Shown piece after piece: positions 42,946-55,999 of a stretch of 64,000 nucleotides of DNA. The notes below the pieces were generated by a model. It was not told the DNA's origin. It saw only the letters and a program-made list of their open reading frames with translations, and ran no database searches. The position numbers and the translations under genes were made by a program. Each line of letters begins with the position of its first letter. Position 1 is the stretch's first letter. The DNA is from Neobacillus dielmonensis (lineage in GTDB: Bacteria > Bacillota > Bacilli > Bacillales > Cytobacillaceae), in contig NZ_HG942082.1 in NCBI RefSeq assembly GCF_000612665.1, positions 78,953 to 142,952 on the forward strand, in the 5' to 3' direction.

Positions 42946-44232
42946 CTAGGTGTTTTTTAAATGTTCAACTTCTTCCTTGGTCATTTCTTCCCGCCATGCG
43001 GTAGCGCCAAGGCCGTTTAATTTTTCAACCAGATTGCTATAACCGCGGTCGATATGCTCAAGTCCCGTCACTTCGGTGATTCCTTCTGCCATCAAACCAG
43101 CGATAACCAAAGCCGCTCCTGCCCGCAGGTCGCTTGCTTTGACTTTAGCCCCCTGCAGCTGCACAGGACCGTTAATGATAGCCGAACGGCCTTCGACTTT
43201 AATATTGGCATTCATGCGCCGTAATTCATCAATATGCTTAAATCTGGCCCCATAAATTGTATCGGTCACAACACTAGAGCCCGTTGACCTCGTTAGCAGC
43301 GTCGTAAACGGCTGCTGCAGGTCGGTTGGAAACCCAGGATACACCAGCGTTTTAATATCAACTGCCTTTAGCTTGGTCGCACCGCCTACAAACACCTGGT
43401 CATCGCCCGTTTCCACCGGAACGCCCATTTCCCGGAGCTTGGCAATCAGCGACTCTAAATGCTGCGGGATTACGTTATCCACCAGCACCCCTTCGCCCAT
43501 AGCCGCTCCAATAATCATATAGGTGCCGGCTTCAATCCGGTCCGGTATAATCGTGTGCTGACAGCCATGGAGGCTTTCAACGCCATCGATTCGGATAATA
43601 TCGGTTCCGGCGCCTTTGATTTTGGCTCCCATATTGGTCAACAGGGTGGCCACATCAATAATCTCTGGTTCTTTTGCGGCATTTTCAATAATCGTCCGGC
43701 CTTTAGCCTTCACAGCAGCCAGCATGATATTGATGGTTGCCCCGACGCTTACCACATCAAGATAAATTCTAGCACCACGCAGCTCATCGGCCCTTAAGTA
43801 AATGGCGCCTTGCTCGTTGGTGATTTGGGCACCAAGCGCTTCAAAACCCTTTATATGTTGGTCGATCGGTCTTGGCCCTAAATGGCAGCCGCCTGGCAGA
43901 CCAATGACCGCCTTTTTAAACCGTCCGAGCATCGCCCCCATCAAGTAATAGGAGGCGCGCAATTTTTTCACCTTACCGTTAGGCAGCGGCATGGAAATCA
44001 TAGTGGACGGGTCAACCGTCATTTCTTCCTCTGTAATCTGCACTTTTCCGCCAATCTCTTCGAGAAGATCCTTTAAAATCTCCACATCCGATATATGCGG
44101 CAATCCTTCAATTGTAACAGGTGATTCTGCAAGTATGGTGGCGGGAATCAAGGCAACCGCACTATTCTTTGCCCCACTGATTCGAACTGTTCCCTTTAAC
44201 GGATATCCGCCCGCTATTTTAAGTTTTTCCAT
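42946..44232 (-). CDS. murA: UDP-GlcNAc 1-carboxyvinyltransferase
   Basis: A 428-residue enzyme for the first committed step of peptidoglycan synthesis. Lys22 is in [11 protein letters not shown] and the fosfomycin-target Cys116 in [15 protein letters not shown]. By position next to fbaA/tal it is the MurAB (MurZ) paralogue. The ATG at 44232 has GAAGGGAG upstream, ten codons inside the open frame. Confidence 0.95.
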   Translation of the reverse strand: MEKLKIAGGYPLKGTVRISGAKNSAVALIPATILAESPVTIEGLPHISDVEILKDLLEEIGGKVQITEEEMTVDPSTMISMPLPNGKVKKLRASYYLMGAMLGRFKKAVIGLPGGCHLGPRPIDQHIKGFEALGAQITNEQGAIYLRADELRGARIYLDVVSVGATINIMLAAVKAKGRTIIENAAKEPEIIDVATLLTNMGAKIKGAGTDIIRIDGVESLHGCQHTIIPDRIEAGTYMIIGAAMGEGVLVDNVIPQHLESLIAKLREMGVPVETGDDQVFVGGATKLKAVDIKTLVYPGFPTDLQQPFTTLLTRSTGSSVVTDTIYGARFKHIDELRRMNANIKVEGRSAIINGPVQLQGAKVKASDLRAGAALVIAGLMAEGITEVTGLEHIDRGYSNLVEKLNGLGATAWREEMTKEEVEHLKNT

Positions 44233-44526
44233 TTTCGACTCCCTTCTATGGTCTGTGTTCATCGTGAATGATTGGAATGGGTCGTCTTACATTTTCGTAA
44301 GCGCTGTATTTATTTCCATCATAGGCTACTTGAACACGAACTATACGTATTCCAAACTAGGGCCTTTGGTTTTTATATAAAAAATGCAGAAAAACTTTGT
44401 TGTAAATTTTTCCAACATTAACAGCCAAATTCCGACAGAATGTCTACCTAATAGTTTACACGAAAACGTTCTATTCATGTAACCCTATAACAAAAATTTA
44501 CACGAAAATGGAAAAACCGTAAATAC

Positions 44527-45177
44527 TTACGCTTCTTTGCGGGACTTCCAGTCGTTTAAAAAGCCTTCAATTCCTTTATCGGTAAGCGGGTGCTTCATCA
44601 AGCCCATCAATACTTTGTAAGGAATGGTCGCAATATGGGCACCGCGCAGGGCTGCTTCTGTCACGTGCATTGGGTGGCGAATCGATGCCGCAATGATTTC
44701 GGTTTCAAGACCATGCACATTAAAAATTTCAGCGATGGTGGAGATTAAATCTAAGCCATTTTGCCCGATATCATCCAATCTGCCTAGGAATGGGGATACA
44801 TAGGTAGCACCTGCTCTTGCAGCCAGCAAGGCTTGGTTGGCGTTAAAAATAAGTGTCACGTTTGTTTGGATTCCTTCTTGTGATAAGGCATGGACTGCTT
44901 TCAATCCATCTGGGGTCATGGGGATTTTAACTGTGATGTTAGGTGCAATCGCTGCCAGTTCTTTTCCCTCTTTAATCATTCCTTCTGCATCGAGTGCAAT
45001 AACTTCCGCACTGACAGAACCAGGAACAATGCTGGCAATTTCTTTGATGCGGTCGTGGAAGGATACTCCTTCTTCTTTTGCCACTAGTGATGGGTTCGTG
45101 GTGACACCTGCTAATAAACCAAGGTCATACGCTTCTTTGATTTCTTCCAAATTTGCTGTATCAATAAAAAATTTCAT
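44527..45177 (-). CDS. tal: Transaldolase (short, FSA-like family)
   Basis: A 216-residue transaldolase starting [20 protein letters not shown] with Schiff-base Lys84 in [11 protein letters not shown] and the signature GVTTNPSL. It corresponds to B. subtilis ywjH. GGGAGGGG precedes the ATG at 45177. It adjoins fbaA, forming a sugar-phosphate pair, although a hairpin separates them. Confidence 0.93.
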   Translation of the reverse strand: MKFFIDTANLEEIKEAYDLGLLAGVTTNPSLVAKEEGVSFHDRIKEIASIVPGSVSAEVIALDAEGMIKEGKELAAIAPNITVKIPMTPDGLKAVHALSQEGIQTNVTLIFNANQALLAARAGATYVSPFLGRLDDIGQNGLDLISTIAEIFNVHGLETEIIAASIRHPMHVTEAALRGAHIATIPYKVLMGLMKHPLTDKGIEGFLNDWKSRKEA

Positions 45178-45229
45178 GAAAACCCCTCCCATTAATTCGA
45201 CTAAATATTCAGTCATATAATATCATATT

Positions 45230-45254
45230 GAAACCGCCCTGGATAGGGCGGTTC
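45230..45254 (-). terminator. Hairpin between fbaA and tal
   Basis: Stem AACCGCCCT / AGGGCGGTT with a four-base loop, followed on the minus strand by TCAATAT. Probably a weak terminator or stabiliser of the fbaA mRNA end. Confidence 0.5.
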
Positions 45255-45325
45255 AAGTTAACGATGTGTTTTGAAAACCAACAAGAGGCTGTTGTCTCTT
45301 TTTGCCGGTTTTTGTTTAAGGTAGA

Positions 45326-46180
45326 TTATGCTCTGCCGTTAGAACCGAATTCACGGATTTTGCCAACCACTGTTGCTTTGATGGCATCGCGAGCTGGTCC
45401 AAGATATTTACGAGGATCGTATTCGTTTGGTTTTGCAGCCAATACTTCACGAACTGTTTTTGCAGAAGCAATTTGGTTCTCCGTATTAACGTTGATTTTA
45501 GCTGTTCCAAGAGAAATAGACTTTTGGATATCCTTTGTTGGGATTCCAGTACCACCATGAAGTACTAAAGGCATGCCTGTTAGGTTGCCGATTTCTTCCA
45601 TTTCTTTGAAACCAAGATTTGGTTCACCTTTGTAAGGACCGTGTACAGAACCTAGTGCAGGTGCAAGGGCATCAATGCCAGTGCGTTTTACTAGTTCTAA
45701 ACATTCTTGTGCGTCAGCATAAATGATGCTGCCGGAAACGTCGTCTTCTTGTCCGCCGACAGTTCCTAGTTCTGCTTCAACAGACACACCTTTTGAATGA
45801 GCGTATTCCACTACTTTAGAAGTAATTTCTACGTTTTCTTCGAATGGGTGGTGAGAAGCATCGATCATTACAGAAGTAAATCCAGCATCTACTGCTTCTT
45901 TACATTTTTCAAAACTTGAACCGTGGTCCAAGTGAATCGCAACTGGAACAGTCACTTTCAAATCTTCCATTAAGCCTTCAACCATTTTTACAACGGTTTT
46001 AAAGCCGGACATATAACGCCCAGCCCCTTCAGATACACCAAGAATAACTGGTGAATTCTCTTCTTGGGCTGCTTGTAAAATAGCTTGGGTAAACTCCAAG
46101 TTATTAATATTAAATTGCCCAACAGCGTAGCCTTCTGCTTTCGCTTTTTTCAACATTTCTGTCATTGAAACTAAAGGCAT
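45326..46180 (-). CDS. fbaA: Fructose-bisphosphate aldolase class II
   Basis: A 284-residue zinc aldolase of glycolysis. [10 protein letters not shown] holds catalytic Asp85 and zinc ligand His86; further ligands are in [16 protein letters not shown] and [16 protein letters not shown] precedes the ATG. Confidence 0.96.
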   Translation of the reverse strand: MPLVSMTEMLKKAKAEGYAVGQFNINNLEFTQAILQAAQEENSPVILGVSEGAGRYMSGFKTVVKMVEGLMEDLKVTVPVAIHLDHGSSFEKCKEAVDAGFTSVMIDASHHPFEENVEITSKVVEYAHSKGVSVEAELGTVGGQEDDVSGSIIYADAQECLELVKRTGIDALAPALGSVHGPYKGEPNLGFKEMEEIGNLTGMPLVLHGGTGIPTKDIQKSISLGTAKINVNTENQIASAKTVREVLAAKPNEYDPRKYLGPARDAIKATVVGKIREFGSNGRA

Positions 46181-46258
46181 TTCAATTCCTCCTTAAATTC
46201 AGTTACAGTCTTTTTCACAACAGGGATTTTCATATCCATTTTTCCCTCTGTAATCGTG

Positions 46259-46286
46259 ATTATGTATCATGTGAAAAAAGATGCAA
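46259..46286 (-). promoter_or_regulatory. Candidate promoter of fbaA
   Basis: Minus strand TTGCAT (46281-46286), 16 bases, CATAAT (46259-46264), ~80 bases before fbaA. Confidence 0.45.
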
Positions 46287-46416
46287 CTAGTAAAAAGTAC
46301 ATATGTATCATATCAAAACATAGACAGAAATGCTAATAAAGACGCAGTGTTTTGGAAACTGTCACAATGAAAGCGAAACCAACGCTGCTGGTAAAATGTT
46401 TGTTAATTTTTACTAA

Positions 46417-46788
46417 TTAATTTGCCTTTTGCGGCATATTTTTGCGGACTGCTGCCCGAATATCATCGATATCGAATGGCTTAGCAAAATGAGTAATGGC
46501 CCCCAGGTTTTTTGCTTCTTGAATCATGTCAAGTTCGCCATATGCGGTCATAATAATCACACGGATATCCGGATCGATGACCTTCATCCGTTTTAATATT
46601 TCAATGCCATCCATCCCCGGAATCTTCATGTCCAAAAGTACCAGGTCTGGCGCATGTTTATTTACAATATCGAGGGCCTGAATCCCATTGGCCGCCTGAA
46701 AGGTTTGATATCCTTCTTTGCTGAATACTTCGTTAAGTAAAATTCGAATGCCGAACTGGTCATCCACGATCAAAATCTTCTCTTTCAT
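46417..46788 (-). CDS. spo0F: Sporulation phosphorelay response regulator Spo0F
   Basis: A 123-residue single-domain receiver. Acidic pair Asp9-Asp10, phosphoacceptor Asp53 ([11 protein letters not shown]), Thr81 and Lys103 (FAKPFDIDD) are all present. It relays phosphate from the sporulation kinases to Spo0B and then Spo0A. Gene position beside fbaA and ywjG matches B. subtilis. Confidence 0.95.
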   Translation of the reverse strand: MKEKILIVDDQFGIRILLNEVFSKEGYQTFQAANGIQALDIVNKHAPDLVLLDMKIPGMDGIEILKRMKVIDPDIRVIIMTAYGELDMIQEAKNLGAITHFAKPFDIDDIRAAVRKNMPQKAN

Positions 46789-46923
46789 ACTTCCACCCCT
46801 ACCCTCTAATTTTTATCTACCCGATTACATACGTGTATTACTTCTACTTTAGTAAAAAAAAATCCTGCTGTATATGTGTAATTTTGTGGAAATCACTGGT
46901 TTTTTTATTTTTGTAAAAAAGTT

Positions 46924-46929
46924 TATAAT
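46924..46929 (+). promoter_or_regulatory. -10 box for ywjG
   Basis: A perfect TATAAT on the plus strand 70 bases before ywjG; the -35 region is only a T run, so the promoter is provisional. Confidence 0.35.
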
Positions 46930-46998
46930 GAAAACTGCGAAACAAAACCAAGGCTTAAGCGGATTTTAGCAGCTTATATTCTTGTAAGGAGGCTGTTT

Positions 46999-47523
46999 AT
47001 GTTAAAAATGTTCTCTACCCAATTAACGGGTGTTTTTAAAAAAATTGCGGAAAATGAGGAGTTTTCCTTCGAAGACGGAGCACGATTGCTGGCGCAAGCT
47101 ACAGCCGGCGATGGATATATCTATATTTTTGGCGCAAAAGAAATGAGAGCTGTTCCTGCAGAAGCCATAGACGGAGCAGAGCCATTGCGCTCAGCAAAAG
47201 AGCTGACGGCTGAGAATCTTTCCGAAGTGACGGATGCCGATAGGGTGTTGTTGTTCACGCGGACTTCAAATGATAACGATACTGTTCAGCTGGCAGAAAG
47301 GTTAGCGGAGCGTCGGATCCCGTTCGTCGCTGTTTCTACGGTCCTTGATGAAGGAAAATTAACGGAGCTGGCCGATGTTCATATCGATTTGCGGCTAACT
47401 AGAGGGCTGCTTCCTGATGAAACCGGCGGCCGGTTTGGCATCCCCGCCTCGATGGCTGCACTGTTTGTTTATTATGGGTTAAAGTTTACAATTGATGAGA
47501 TTTTGGCGGAGTATGAAGAGTAG
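46999..47523 (+). CDS. ywjG: DUF2529 family protein YwjG
   Basis: A 174-residue protein with an SIS-like alpha/beta layout (GDGYIYIFGAKEMRAVPAEA, DADRVLLFTRTSNDND, RRIPFVAVSTV). It is transcribed opposite to its neighbours, between spo0F and pyrG, as in B. subtilis. Function unknown. AAGGAGG precedes the ATG. Confidence 0.88.
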   Translation: MLKMFSTQLTGVFKKIAENEEFSFEDGARLLAQATAGDGYIYIFGAKEMRAVPAEAIDGAEPLRSAKELTAENLSEVTDADRVLLFTRTSNDNDTVQLAERLAERRIPFVAVSTVLDEGKLTELADVHIDLRLTRGLLPDETGGRFGIPASMAALFVYYGLKFTIDEILAEYEE

Positions 47524-47608
47524 GCTTCGGCAAAGCTGGATGGCTCAGGTCCGTCATTGTTGATTTTTCCATCTACTGCTTGGCTTCCATATATGCCTTA
47601 AAAGCAAT

Positions 47609-47645
47609 AAAGACCAGCTCCTGAGAACAAGGACTGGTCTTTTTT
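47609..47645. terminator. Terminator shared by ywjG and pyrG
   Basis: Stem AAAGACCAG / CTGGTCTTT with TTTTTT on the plus strand and T-rich sequence on the minus strand. Confidence 0.8.
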
Positions 47646-47650
47646 CAAAC

Positions 47651-49321
<1,671 letters not shown>

Positions 49322-49367
49322 CTATCCACCCATTCGCATTAGGGGGTCAGCGCAATTGCTTTCTTCC

Positions 49368-49400
49368 TAAAAAAGAAAAAACCCCACCACATGGTGGTTT
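49368..49400 (-). terminator. Second terminator-like hairpin in the pyrG leader
   Basis: Minus strand ACCACCATGTGGTGG folds into a tight stem followed by GGTTTTTTCTTTTTT. It lies ~60 bases downstream of the main attenuator and ~120 bases before pyrG. A separate inverted repeat GCCTG/CAGGC (49405-49432) stands between the two. Confidence 0.55.
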
Positions 49401-49441
49401 TCTAGCCTGCTAGTGTAAACATCCGCACAGGCATTTTTGCT

Positions 49442-49490
49442 TGGACAAAAAAACAAAAAGCGCTCCTCTTACGCTGTGTAAGGGGAGCGC
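49442..49490 (-). terminator. pyrG attenuator (CTP-sensitive)
   Basis: Minus strand stem GCGCTCC...GGAGCGC followed by TTTTTGTTTTTTT. The 5' arm contains CTCCCC, which can pair with extra G residues added at the transcript start, as in the B. subtilis pyrG mechanism. Confidence 0.85.
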
Positions 49491-49521
49491 ATTGCATTAA
49501 CTATTGTATCGTCCTTTTTAA

Positions 49522-49564
49522 GGAGCCCAAACAAGATAATACAAGTTACCGCCATAAATGTCAA
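49522..49564 (-). promoter_or_regulatory. pyrG promoter and G-slippage start site
   Basis: Minus strand TTGACA (49559-49564), 17 bases, TATTAT (49536-49541), then seven bases to a start GGGCTCC (from 49528). GGGCUCC is the initially transcribed sequence that allows reiterative G addition when CTP is low in B. subtilis. Confidence 0.88.
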
Positions 49565-49592
49565 GCGGTTTTTGGGACATGGTTAGGTACGA

Positions 49593-50180
49593 TTAGAGGT
49601 CTTCCTCTTCGTCATCGATCTCTAAATCTTCGTCTTCTTCCAATTCCGTCTCGAGGTCTTCTTCTAATTCCTCGTCCTCATCGAGGTCAAATTCTTCGTC
49701 ATCTTCTAAGACTTCATCATCTTCTTCGAACTCGTCGTCAATATCATCAATTTCATCATCAATGTCATCAAGCTCGTCGTCAAGGACATCGTCTTCCTCG
49801 TCAAAGTCATCAAGTTCATCATAATCTTCTTCGATTTCATCAAAATCGTCGAGATCTTCATCCACGACTTTCTTGGCCTTTTTCTTCTTAGGTTTCACAG
49901 GGGTAATGACATCCTCTTCCGCTGTATCAACAGGGTACCAGGTGCGAAGTCCCCAGCGGTTTTCACCAAGTGACAAGAACCGGCCATCGATATTGATGTC
50001 TGTATAAAATTGTGCCAAGCGGGAGCGCATTTCTTGCTCGGACAATCCCAAAGCAGTTGCAATTTCATTGACTAATTCATTGAATCCAACTGGCTGCTTG
50101 CTATTATTCAAATATTCAAAGGCTATTTCGATGAGGGCTAGGTCTTGTAACTCCTCTTTTGAGTATTGTGCTAAACTCAA
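49593..50180 (-). CDS. rpoE: RNA polymerase delta subunit
   Basis: A 195-residue protein. The N-terminal HARE-HTH domain is MSLAQYSKEELQDLALIEIA to LRTWYPVDTA; the second half is an acidic Asp/Glu tail (~100 residues) preceded by a KKKKAKK patch. Delta aids RNA polymerase recycling and displaces RNA. The start is probably TTG at 50180, nine bases after AAGGAA; the GTG at 50189 abuts that site. Confidence 0.93.
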   Translation of the reverse strand: MSLAQYSKEELQDLALIEIAFEYLNNSKQPVGFNELVNEIATALGLSEQEMRSRLAQFYTDINIDGRFLSLGENRWGLRTWYPVDTAEEDVITPVKPKKKKAKKVVDEDLDDFDEIEEDYDELDDFDEEDDVLDDELDDIDDEIDDIDDEFEEDDEVLEDDEEFDLDEDEELEEDLETELEEDEDLEIDDEEEDL

Positions 50181-50380
50181 TATTGGCACTTCCTTTCTCT
50201 ATTGACACCCTATAAAGAGTGGTTAACGGACATTTTTCTGCAAGTATGGTTATGTATTAAAATTATATAAGAACGAAGGAGGATAAAACCGCGCAAAAGC
50301 GCAGCTGTACCCACCCGCTTTAAAACCATATTCTTCATTATAAACAAATTCTTCCCGTTTATGCTAGTTCTAGCAACGGT

Positions 50381-50578
50381 TTACTTGATTTTTTCCTGAT
50401 TTTTGTTCTCTTCATCATTTTTTTCCTGTGACTTGAGCTTTTGGACCTCTTTAAAAGAAATCCACCCAAAAATAATCGCCAGCGCGAGAAATGAAACCGC
50501 CCCAAGCTGCTTCTCATAAAGGTAATACAACGGCCACGCCAAAACAACCAACAACAAAACAATGTAACTACCCCTCAT
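50381..50578 (-). CDS. Small membrane protein (65 aa), unrecognised
   Basis: Two hydrophobic helices (MRGSYIVLLLVVLAWPLYYLYE and SFLALAIIFGWISF, the first shown in part) then a charged tail rich in Lys/Glu/Asn. The ATG at 50578 follows AGGTGG at six bases. It may be exported to the membrane; function unknown. Confidence 0.55.
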   Translation of the reverse strand: MRGSYIVLLLVVLAWPLYYLYEKQLGAVSFLALAIIFGWISFKEVQKLKSQEKNDEENKNQEKIK

Positions 50579-50669
50579 CGCTGACCACCTGCCCAAACAC
50601 AGAAGTTAAACACACACATAAATTATATAAGAAAAACACCAATTTGGGACAAACTTCCCAAAAAAAATT

Positions 50670-50765
50670 TTCAGGGACAAGCCCCCGCCGCTTTACCGCG
50701 TTAATCAGCTGGGGGACAGGCCCCCAGCACGTTAAAGCGTTACCATGGCGGGGGACTGTCCCCAC
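50670..50765. repeat. 39-bp repeats, fourth array
   Basis: GGGAC-type cores at 50674, 50713 and 50752 are 39 bases apart, in the orientation GGGGGACAGGCCCCC. The array touches the icmF stop codon. Confidence 0.85.
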
Positions 50766-50769
50766 TTTG

Positions 50770-53700
50770 TTACATGTTGCGGCGGTATTGGCCGCCGACT
50801 TCGTATAGTGCTTTGGTGATTTGGCCGAGGCTGGCGACTTTGACGGTTTCCATGAGTTCGGCAAAGATGTTGCCGCCGCTTGTGGCTGTTTGTTTTAACC
50901 GGGTTAATGCGGCTGACGCTTCTTCGGCATGGGCCGTTTGGAATGCACGCAGGTTGCTGATCTGCAGTTCTTTTTCTTCTTGCGTCGCCCGGGCCAACTC
51001 CATATTATTGACCTCTTCCTCGGATGGAGGGTTCGGGTTCAAGTAAGTATTAACGCCAATAATTGGCAGTTCCCCTGTATGCTTCTTCATTTCATAGTAC
51101 ATCGATTCATCCTGGATTTTACCGCGCTGATATTGTGTTTCCATTGCTCCGAGCACGCCGCCGCGGTCATTCAGCCGGTCAAATTCCTGCAACACTGCTT
51201 CCTCCACCAAGTCCGTTAATTCTTCCACTATAAATGAACCTTGGAGTGGATTTTCATTTTTCGTCAAGCCATGCTCCTTGGTGATAATCATCTGAATCGC
51301 CATCGCCCGGCGTACCGATTCTTCCGTTGGCGTGGTGATCGCCTCATCATATGCATTCGTATGCAAAGAATTACAATTATCGTGCAAAGCCATTAATGCC
51401 TGTAGAGTGGTGCGGATATCGTTAAAGTCAATTTCCTGGGCGTGCAGCGAGCGACCGGAAGTCTGCACATGATATTTCAACTTTTGGCTGCGCTCGTTAG
51501 CGCCGTACTTTTCGCGCATCACGGCTGCCCAAATTCGGCGTGCCACACGGCCAATCACGGTGTACTCTGGGTCGAGACCGTTGGAGAAAAAGAATGACAA
51601 GTTCGGCGCAAAGTCATCAATATGCATGCCCCGGCTCAAATAATACTCCACGTAGGTAAACCCATTGGACAACGTAAACGCCAGCTGTGAAATCGGGTTA
51701 GCGCCCGCTTCAGCAATATGGTACCCCGAAATCGACACAGAATAATAATTGCGAACTTTATGGTCAATAAAATATTGCTGGATATCGCCCATCATCCGTA
51801 ACGCAAACTCCGTAGAAAAAATACACGTATTCTGGCCCTGGTCTTCTTTTAAAATATCGGCCTGAACCGTGCCGCGGACAGTTTGGAGCGTGTACGCCTT
51901 CACTAACGCAAACTCTTCCACCGTCAAGCTGCGCCCCAGCTCGGCTTCCTTCTTCTTCACCTGCTGGTCAATAGCTGTATTCATGAACATCGCGAGAATA
52001 ATCGGCGCTGGACCATTGATGGTCATCGACACAGAAGTGGACGGATGGCATAAATCAAAGCCGGCATACAGCTTTTTCATGTCATCAAGCGTACAAACAC
52101 TAACTCCGCTCTCGCCAACTTTACCGTAAATGTCCGGACGGTAATCCGGGTCTTCCCCGTAGAGGGTAACCGAGTCGAACGCGGTGCTCAAGCGCTTGGC
52201 CGGATCATCCTTGGACAGGTAATGGAAGCGGCGGTTCGTCCGTTCCGGCGTGCCCTCTCCTGCAAACTGCCGCTTCGGGTCCTCGCCCTGGCGTTTGAAT
52301 GGGAACACTCCTGCCGTATATGGGAACGACCCCGGTACGTTTTCACGGTATACCCAGCGGAGAATCTCGCCGTAATCCTTATATTTGGGCAATACGACTT
52401 TAGGAATCTTTAAGCCCGACAAACTGGTTGTCGTTAAAGCAGTAATGATTTCTTTGTCGCGAATTCTTGTCACAAACTGCTCGCCGCTGTAGGACGCCTT
52501 TGTGTTTTCCCAGTTATCGAGAATTCGCTTTGACTCCGGTGATAGCTTGGCTTCGGTTTCCTGCTTAATCCTTTCCAACGTCGCCAGCACATCACTTCCG
52601 CCGTCTTGCTCTTTGACAGCAGCCAGCGCGCCTTCCAGCTGGAACAGTTTCCTAGCGATTTCCGCCTGCTGTTCGGCCTTTTTATGATAATTCCTCACCG
52701 TTTCGGTGATTTCCCGTAAATAATACCGGCGATCGGTTGGAATGATCACATTTTGCTTTTCCACCACAACGTTTTTTGAAAAAGAAGTCTGCCATTCCGT
52801 GCCCATCTTCTCGTTTATTTTTTCAATCAGGGCTGCAAACAATGCATTGGTGCCCGCATCATGGAACTGACTGGCGATTGTCCCGTACACTGGCATATCA
52901 TCCAAGTCTTTTTCAAACAGCATATGGCTGCGCTGATACTGTTTCTGTACCTGGCGCTTGGCATCCTCGGAGCCCTTGCGCTCGAATTTATTGATGACAA
53001 TCAGGTCGGCATAATCAATCATGTCGATTTTTTCCAGCTGGGACGGCGCTCCGAACTCGCTGGTCATCACATACATCGCGACATCACAAATTTCTGTGAT
53101 TTCCGCATCCCCTTGGCCGATGCCGCTCGTTTCCACGATAATTAAATCAAACCCGGCTGCCTTCGTGACCGCCAAAGCATCCTTGATGGCGAGTGACAGC
53201 TCGGATTTTGAGGACCTGGTTGCGAGTGAGCGCATATACACATTTGGTGAAAAAATCGCATTCATTCGGATTCGGTCGCCCAAAAGCGCCCCGCCGGTCT
53301 TCTGCTTGGTCGGGTCAACGGACAGCACAGCCACTCTTTTATCAGGAAACTCATTAATAAACCGGCGGATCAGTTCGTCGGTCAGCGAACTTTTTCCGGC
53401 GCCGCCTGTTCCGGTAATTCCAAGGACCGGTATCGTTTTTTCTAACTGTTTTACTTTTTCCAACACCTGCTCAGCGGCGGCAGCGGCTTCTGAATTTTGG
53501 TCGACTTGCAATTCTGCCACGGTAATCAGTTTGGCTATGGCATTAACGTCCCCGGATGGCAATTTTTCAATCATGCTGCTGATATCGTCTTGGACCGTTG
53601 AAAAATCACATTCCTGGATCATACTATCGATCATGCCCTGAAGCCCAAGCTGGCGGCCGTCCTCGGGTGAAAAGATTCTAGCAATCCCATATTCGTGCAA

Positions 53701-54027
53701 TTCGTTTATTTCCCTAGGAATAATCACGCCGCCTCCGCCGCCGTAAATCCGGATGTGGGACGCGCCTTTTTCCTTTAATAGGTCGTACATGTATTTAAAA
53801 TATTCGACATGCCCGCCTTGATAGGAGGAAATCGCAATCCCCTGGACGTCCTCCTGAATCGCGGCATTGACCACCTCTTCTACCGAACGGTTGTGGCCAA
53901 GGTGAATCACTTCGGCACCGCTCGCTTGGAGAATGCGCCGCATGATATTGATGGAGGCATCATGGCCGTCGAATAAGCTTGAGGCTGTCACAAAACGGAT
54001 ATGATGCTTTGGCTGAACGTTTTTCAT
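50770..54027 (-). CDS. icmF: Fused isobutyryl-CoA mutase (IcmF)
   Basis: A 1085-residue adenosylcobalamin enzyme interconverting isobutyryl-CoA and butyryl-CoA. Domains in order: B12-binding ([14 protein letters not shown], with cobalt-ligand His22), MeaB-like GTPase chaperone (P-loop GTGGAGKSS at 206-214, NKFERKG guanine motif) and the large mutase domain ([33 protein letters not shown]). It overlaps the tetR stop by four bases, so the two are coupled. Pivalyl-CoA or isovaleryl-CoA activity is known for some IcmF and is possible here. Confidence 0.95.
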   Translation of the reverse strand: MKNVQPKHHIRFVTASSLFDGHDASINIMRRILQASGAEVIHLGHNRSVEEVVNAAIQEDVQGIAISSYQGGHVEYFKYMYDLLKEKGASHIRIYGGGGGVIIPREINELHEYGIARIFSPEDGRQLGLQGMIDSMIQECDFSTVQDDISSMIEKLPSGDVNAIAKLITVAELQVDQNSEAAAAAEQVLEKVKQLEKTIPVLGITGTGGAGKSSLTDELIRRFINEFPDKRVAVLSVDPTKQKTGGALLGDRIRMNAIFSPNVYMRSLATRSSKSELSLAIKDALAVTKAAGFDLIIVETSGIGQGDAEITEICDVAMYVMTSEFGAPSQLEKIDMIDYADLIVINKFERKGSEDAKRQVQKQYQRSHMLFEKDLDDMPVYGTIASQFHDAGTNALFAALIEKINEKMGTEWQTSFSKNVVVEKQNVIIPTDRRYYLREITETVRNYHKKAEQQAEIARKLFQLEGALAAVKEQDGGSDVLATLERIKQETEAKLSPESKRILDNWENTKASYSGEQFVTRIRDKEIITALTTTSLSGLKIPKVVLPKYKDYGEILRWVYRENVPGSFPYTAGVFPFKRQGEDPKRQFAGEGTPERTNRRFHYLSKDDPAKRLSTAFDSVTLYGEDPDYRPDIYGKVGESGVSVCTLDDMKKLYAGFDLCHPSTSVSMTINGPAPIILAMFMNTAIDQQVKKKEAELGRSLTVEEFALVKAYTLQTVRGTVQADILKEDQGQNTCIFSTEFALRMMGDIQQYFIDHKVRNYYSVSISGYHIAEAGANPISQLAFTLSNGFTYVEYYLSRGMHIDDFAPNLSFFFSNGLDPEYTVIGRVARRIWAAVMREKYGANERSQKLKYHVQTSGRSLHAQEIDFNDIRTTLQALMALHDNCNSLHTNAYDEAITTPTEESVRRAMAIQMIITKEHGLTKNENPLQGSFIVEELTDLVEEAVLQEFDRLNDRGGVLGAMETQYQRGKIQDESMYYEMKKHTGELPIIGVNTYLNPNPPSEEEVNNMELARATQEEKELQISNLRAFQTAHAEEASAALTRLKQTATSGGNIFAELMETVKVASLGQITKALYEVGGQYRRNM

Positions 54028-54686
54028 CCTTCTCCCCCTTTTCGTAAAGCTGCCTCACTTGAATGCAGCTGCTTAATCCCCGATAGCAGTAAGTCGGTTT
54101 GCAATTCAATATATTCATCGAGAGTATAGAGCTTTCTTAGTGCCCAGCGGCGGAAGCTCCACATTTGCCCTTGGACAAAAATATCGTGGGCAATGATCTT
54201 AATTTGTTTTTCCGACAAGTTCAGTTCGCCATTTTCCACGCATTTCTCCAGCAGGCTTTCAAACATGCCCGTCATTTCCAATTCTTTTTTTAGCACATAA
54301 GGCAAAGCATCCTTGGACAGAGATTTGACCTCCTGGTACATAACGAGGATTTCTTCCTGCATCTCATCCATGACGTAGAAAAAGTTGGCAATCCCCTTTT
54401 TCAGGCTTTCAATAGTGCCTTGTTTCAGTTCCAGGTCCTTCTGCAGCCGGTCGCTGACATGGTCATAAATGCTGTCGCACACCAAATAGAGAACGTCCTC
54501 TTTGGTGCGGATGTATTCATATAACGTGCCAATACTAAAGCCTGCGGCATTGGCGATTTCCCTGGTTGTGGTCCGATGAAACCCCTTTTGTTTAAAAAGT
54601 GCAACGGCTCCTTTGATCATTTGGTCACGCCTTTTCTGGACAAGGCGTTCATCCTTGACCGAAGCCTGAACCTCCCGTTTGCTCAT
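54024..54686 (-). CDS. TetR-family transcriptional regulator
   Basis: A 220-residue repressor. The HTH is at ~30-60 ([40 protein letters not shown]), followed by an all-helical ligand domain. It lies inside the acyl-CoA operon between acdA and icmF, so an acyl-CoA ligand is likely. Candidate operators resembling the B. subtilis FadR site are found upstream of fadF and thl in this window; the pairing is inference. Confidence 0.88.
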   Translation of the reverse strand: MSKREVQASVKDERLVQKRRDQMIKGAVALFKQKGFHRTTTREIANAAGFSIGTLYEYIRTKEDVLYLVCDSIYDHVSDRLQKDLELKQGTIESLKKGIANFFYVMDEMQEEILVMYQEVKSLSKDALPYVLKKELEMTGMFESLLEKCVENGELNLSEKQIKIIAHDIFVQGQMWSFRRWALRKLYTLDEYIELQTDLLLSGIKQLHSSEAALRKGGEG

Positions 54687-54749
54687 ATTTCAACCGCCTT
54701 CAAAAGTATTTGTGGCGATCCGTCATTACCGCCTTTCACCTATAGGGTA

Positions 54750-54776
54750 GGCCCGGACCCTGTGGAGGGTCGGGCC
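54750..54776. other. Strong GC-rich hairpin between acdA and tetR
   Basis: GGCCCGGACCCT pairs with AGGGTCGGGCC (one bulge) around GTGG. There is no T run. It may partly uncouple regulator and mutase expression from acdA. Confidence 0.6.
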
Positions 54777-54789
54777 GCAATCTGGCTGG

Positions 54790-55929
54790 TTATTTGGTTA
54801 ACATTCTCGAAATGACAAGCCGTTGGATTTCTTGGGTGCCTTCATAGATTTGCGTGATTTTGGCATCGCGCATGAACCGTTCAACCGGATAGTCCTTGGT
54901 ATAACCATAGCCGCCAAAGATTTGCACCGCTTCGGTCGTGACCTTCATTACGGCATCGCCGGCAAACAGTTTCGACATCGCCGACTCTTTTCCATATGGA
55001 TAGCCGTTCGATTCGAGCCAAGCAGCTTGGTAGGTTAATAGCCTGGCCGCTTCAATGCTGGTTGCCATATCGGCCAGCTTGAAAGAGATGCCTTGGTTGG
55101 CAGCGATTGGCTTGCCGAACTGATGGCGTTCTTTTGCATAATCAACAGCTGCATCAAGCGCGCCTTGTGCAATCCCAACCGCTTGTGCCGCGATCCCGTT
55201 GCGCCCGCCGTCAAGGGTCATCATCGCAATTTTGAAGCCCTCGCCCTCTGCTCCAAGCCGGTTTTCTACCGGAACTCTGCAATCTTCAAAAATTAATTCT
55301 GTGGTCGGCGAGGAACGAATGCCGAGTTTCTTTTCTTTTTTGCCGACTGAGAAGCCTGGGAAGTCTTTTTCGATAACAAACGCGGTGGTACCCTTTTGCC
55401 GGCTAGAAGGATCGGTTAAGGCGAACACGACATAAATTTCTGCTTCGCCGCCATTGGTGATGAAGATTTTAGAACCATTGATGATGTAATGGTCGCCTTC
55501 AAGCCGTGCAGTCGTCCGCATGCCGCCTGCATCGGAGCCGCTGCCTGGTTCGGTCAGGCCGTAAGCGCCCATCTTGGTTCCCTCCGCAAGCGGCCTTAAA
55601 TACTGTTGCTTTTGCTCTTCGGTACCAAATTTGTAAATTGGCCAGCTTGCCAGTGAAGTATGGGCTGATAGAGTGACCCCGATTGAGGAATCGATGCGGG
55701 ATAGCTCCTCGATGGCGATACAGTAGGCCAAGTAGTCGCTGCCAATGCCGCCGTATTCTTCTGGCCACGGAATCCCCGTTAAGCCCAGCTCCGCCATTTT
55801 GTTAAAAAGTTCCCTATCAAACCGTTCTTCTTCGTCGCGCTCGGCAGCTGTCGGAGCGACCTCATTTCGGGCAAAATCCCGTACCATTTTGCGGATCATT
55901 TCGTGTTCTTCGGATAGTTTAAAGTTCAT
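54790..55929 (-). CDS. acdA: Acyl-CoA dehydrogenase AcdA
   Basis: A 379-residue FAD enzyme closely matching B. subtilis AcdA (start [20 protein letters not shown]). FAD/substrate motifs [19 protein letters not shown] and [15 protein letters not shown]; catalytic Glu in [15 protein letters not shown]. The ATG at 55929 lies ten bases after GGGAG; an ATG two codons earlier (55935) is possible. It oxidises short or branched acyl-CoA and passes electrons to ETF. Confidence 0.93.
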   Translation of the reverse strand: MNFKLSEEHEMIRKMVRDFARNEVAPTAAERDEEERFDRELFNKMAELGLTGIPWPEEYGGIGSDYLAYCIAIEELSRIDSSIGVTLSAHTSLASWPIYKFGTEEQKQQYLRPLAEGTKMGAYGLTEPGSGSDAGGMRTTARLEGDHYIINGSKIFITNGGEAEIYVVFALTDPSSRQKGTTAFVIEKDFPGFSVGKKEKKLGIRSSPTTELIFEDCRVPVENRLGAEGEGFKIAMMTLDGGRNGIAAQAVGIAQGALDAAVDYAKERHQFGKPIAANQGISFKLADMATSIEAARLLTYQAAWLESNGYPYGKESAMSKLFAGDAVMKVTTEAVQIFGGYGYTKDYPVERFMRDAKITQIYEGTQEIQRLVISRMLTK

Positions 55930-55999
55930 TTGCATGTCTCTCCCTTGATTTTGTGCTCTATATAAGATTTTTTTAATAGGCAATCATTTAAAATAATCG

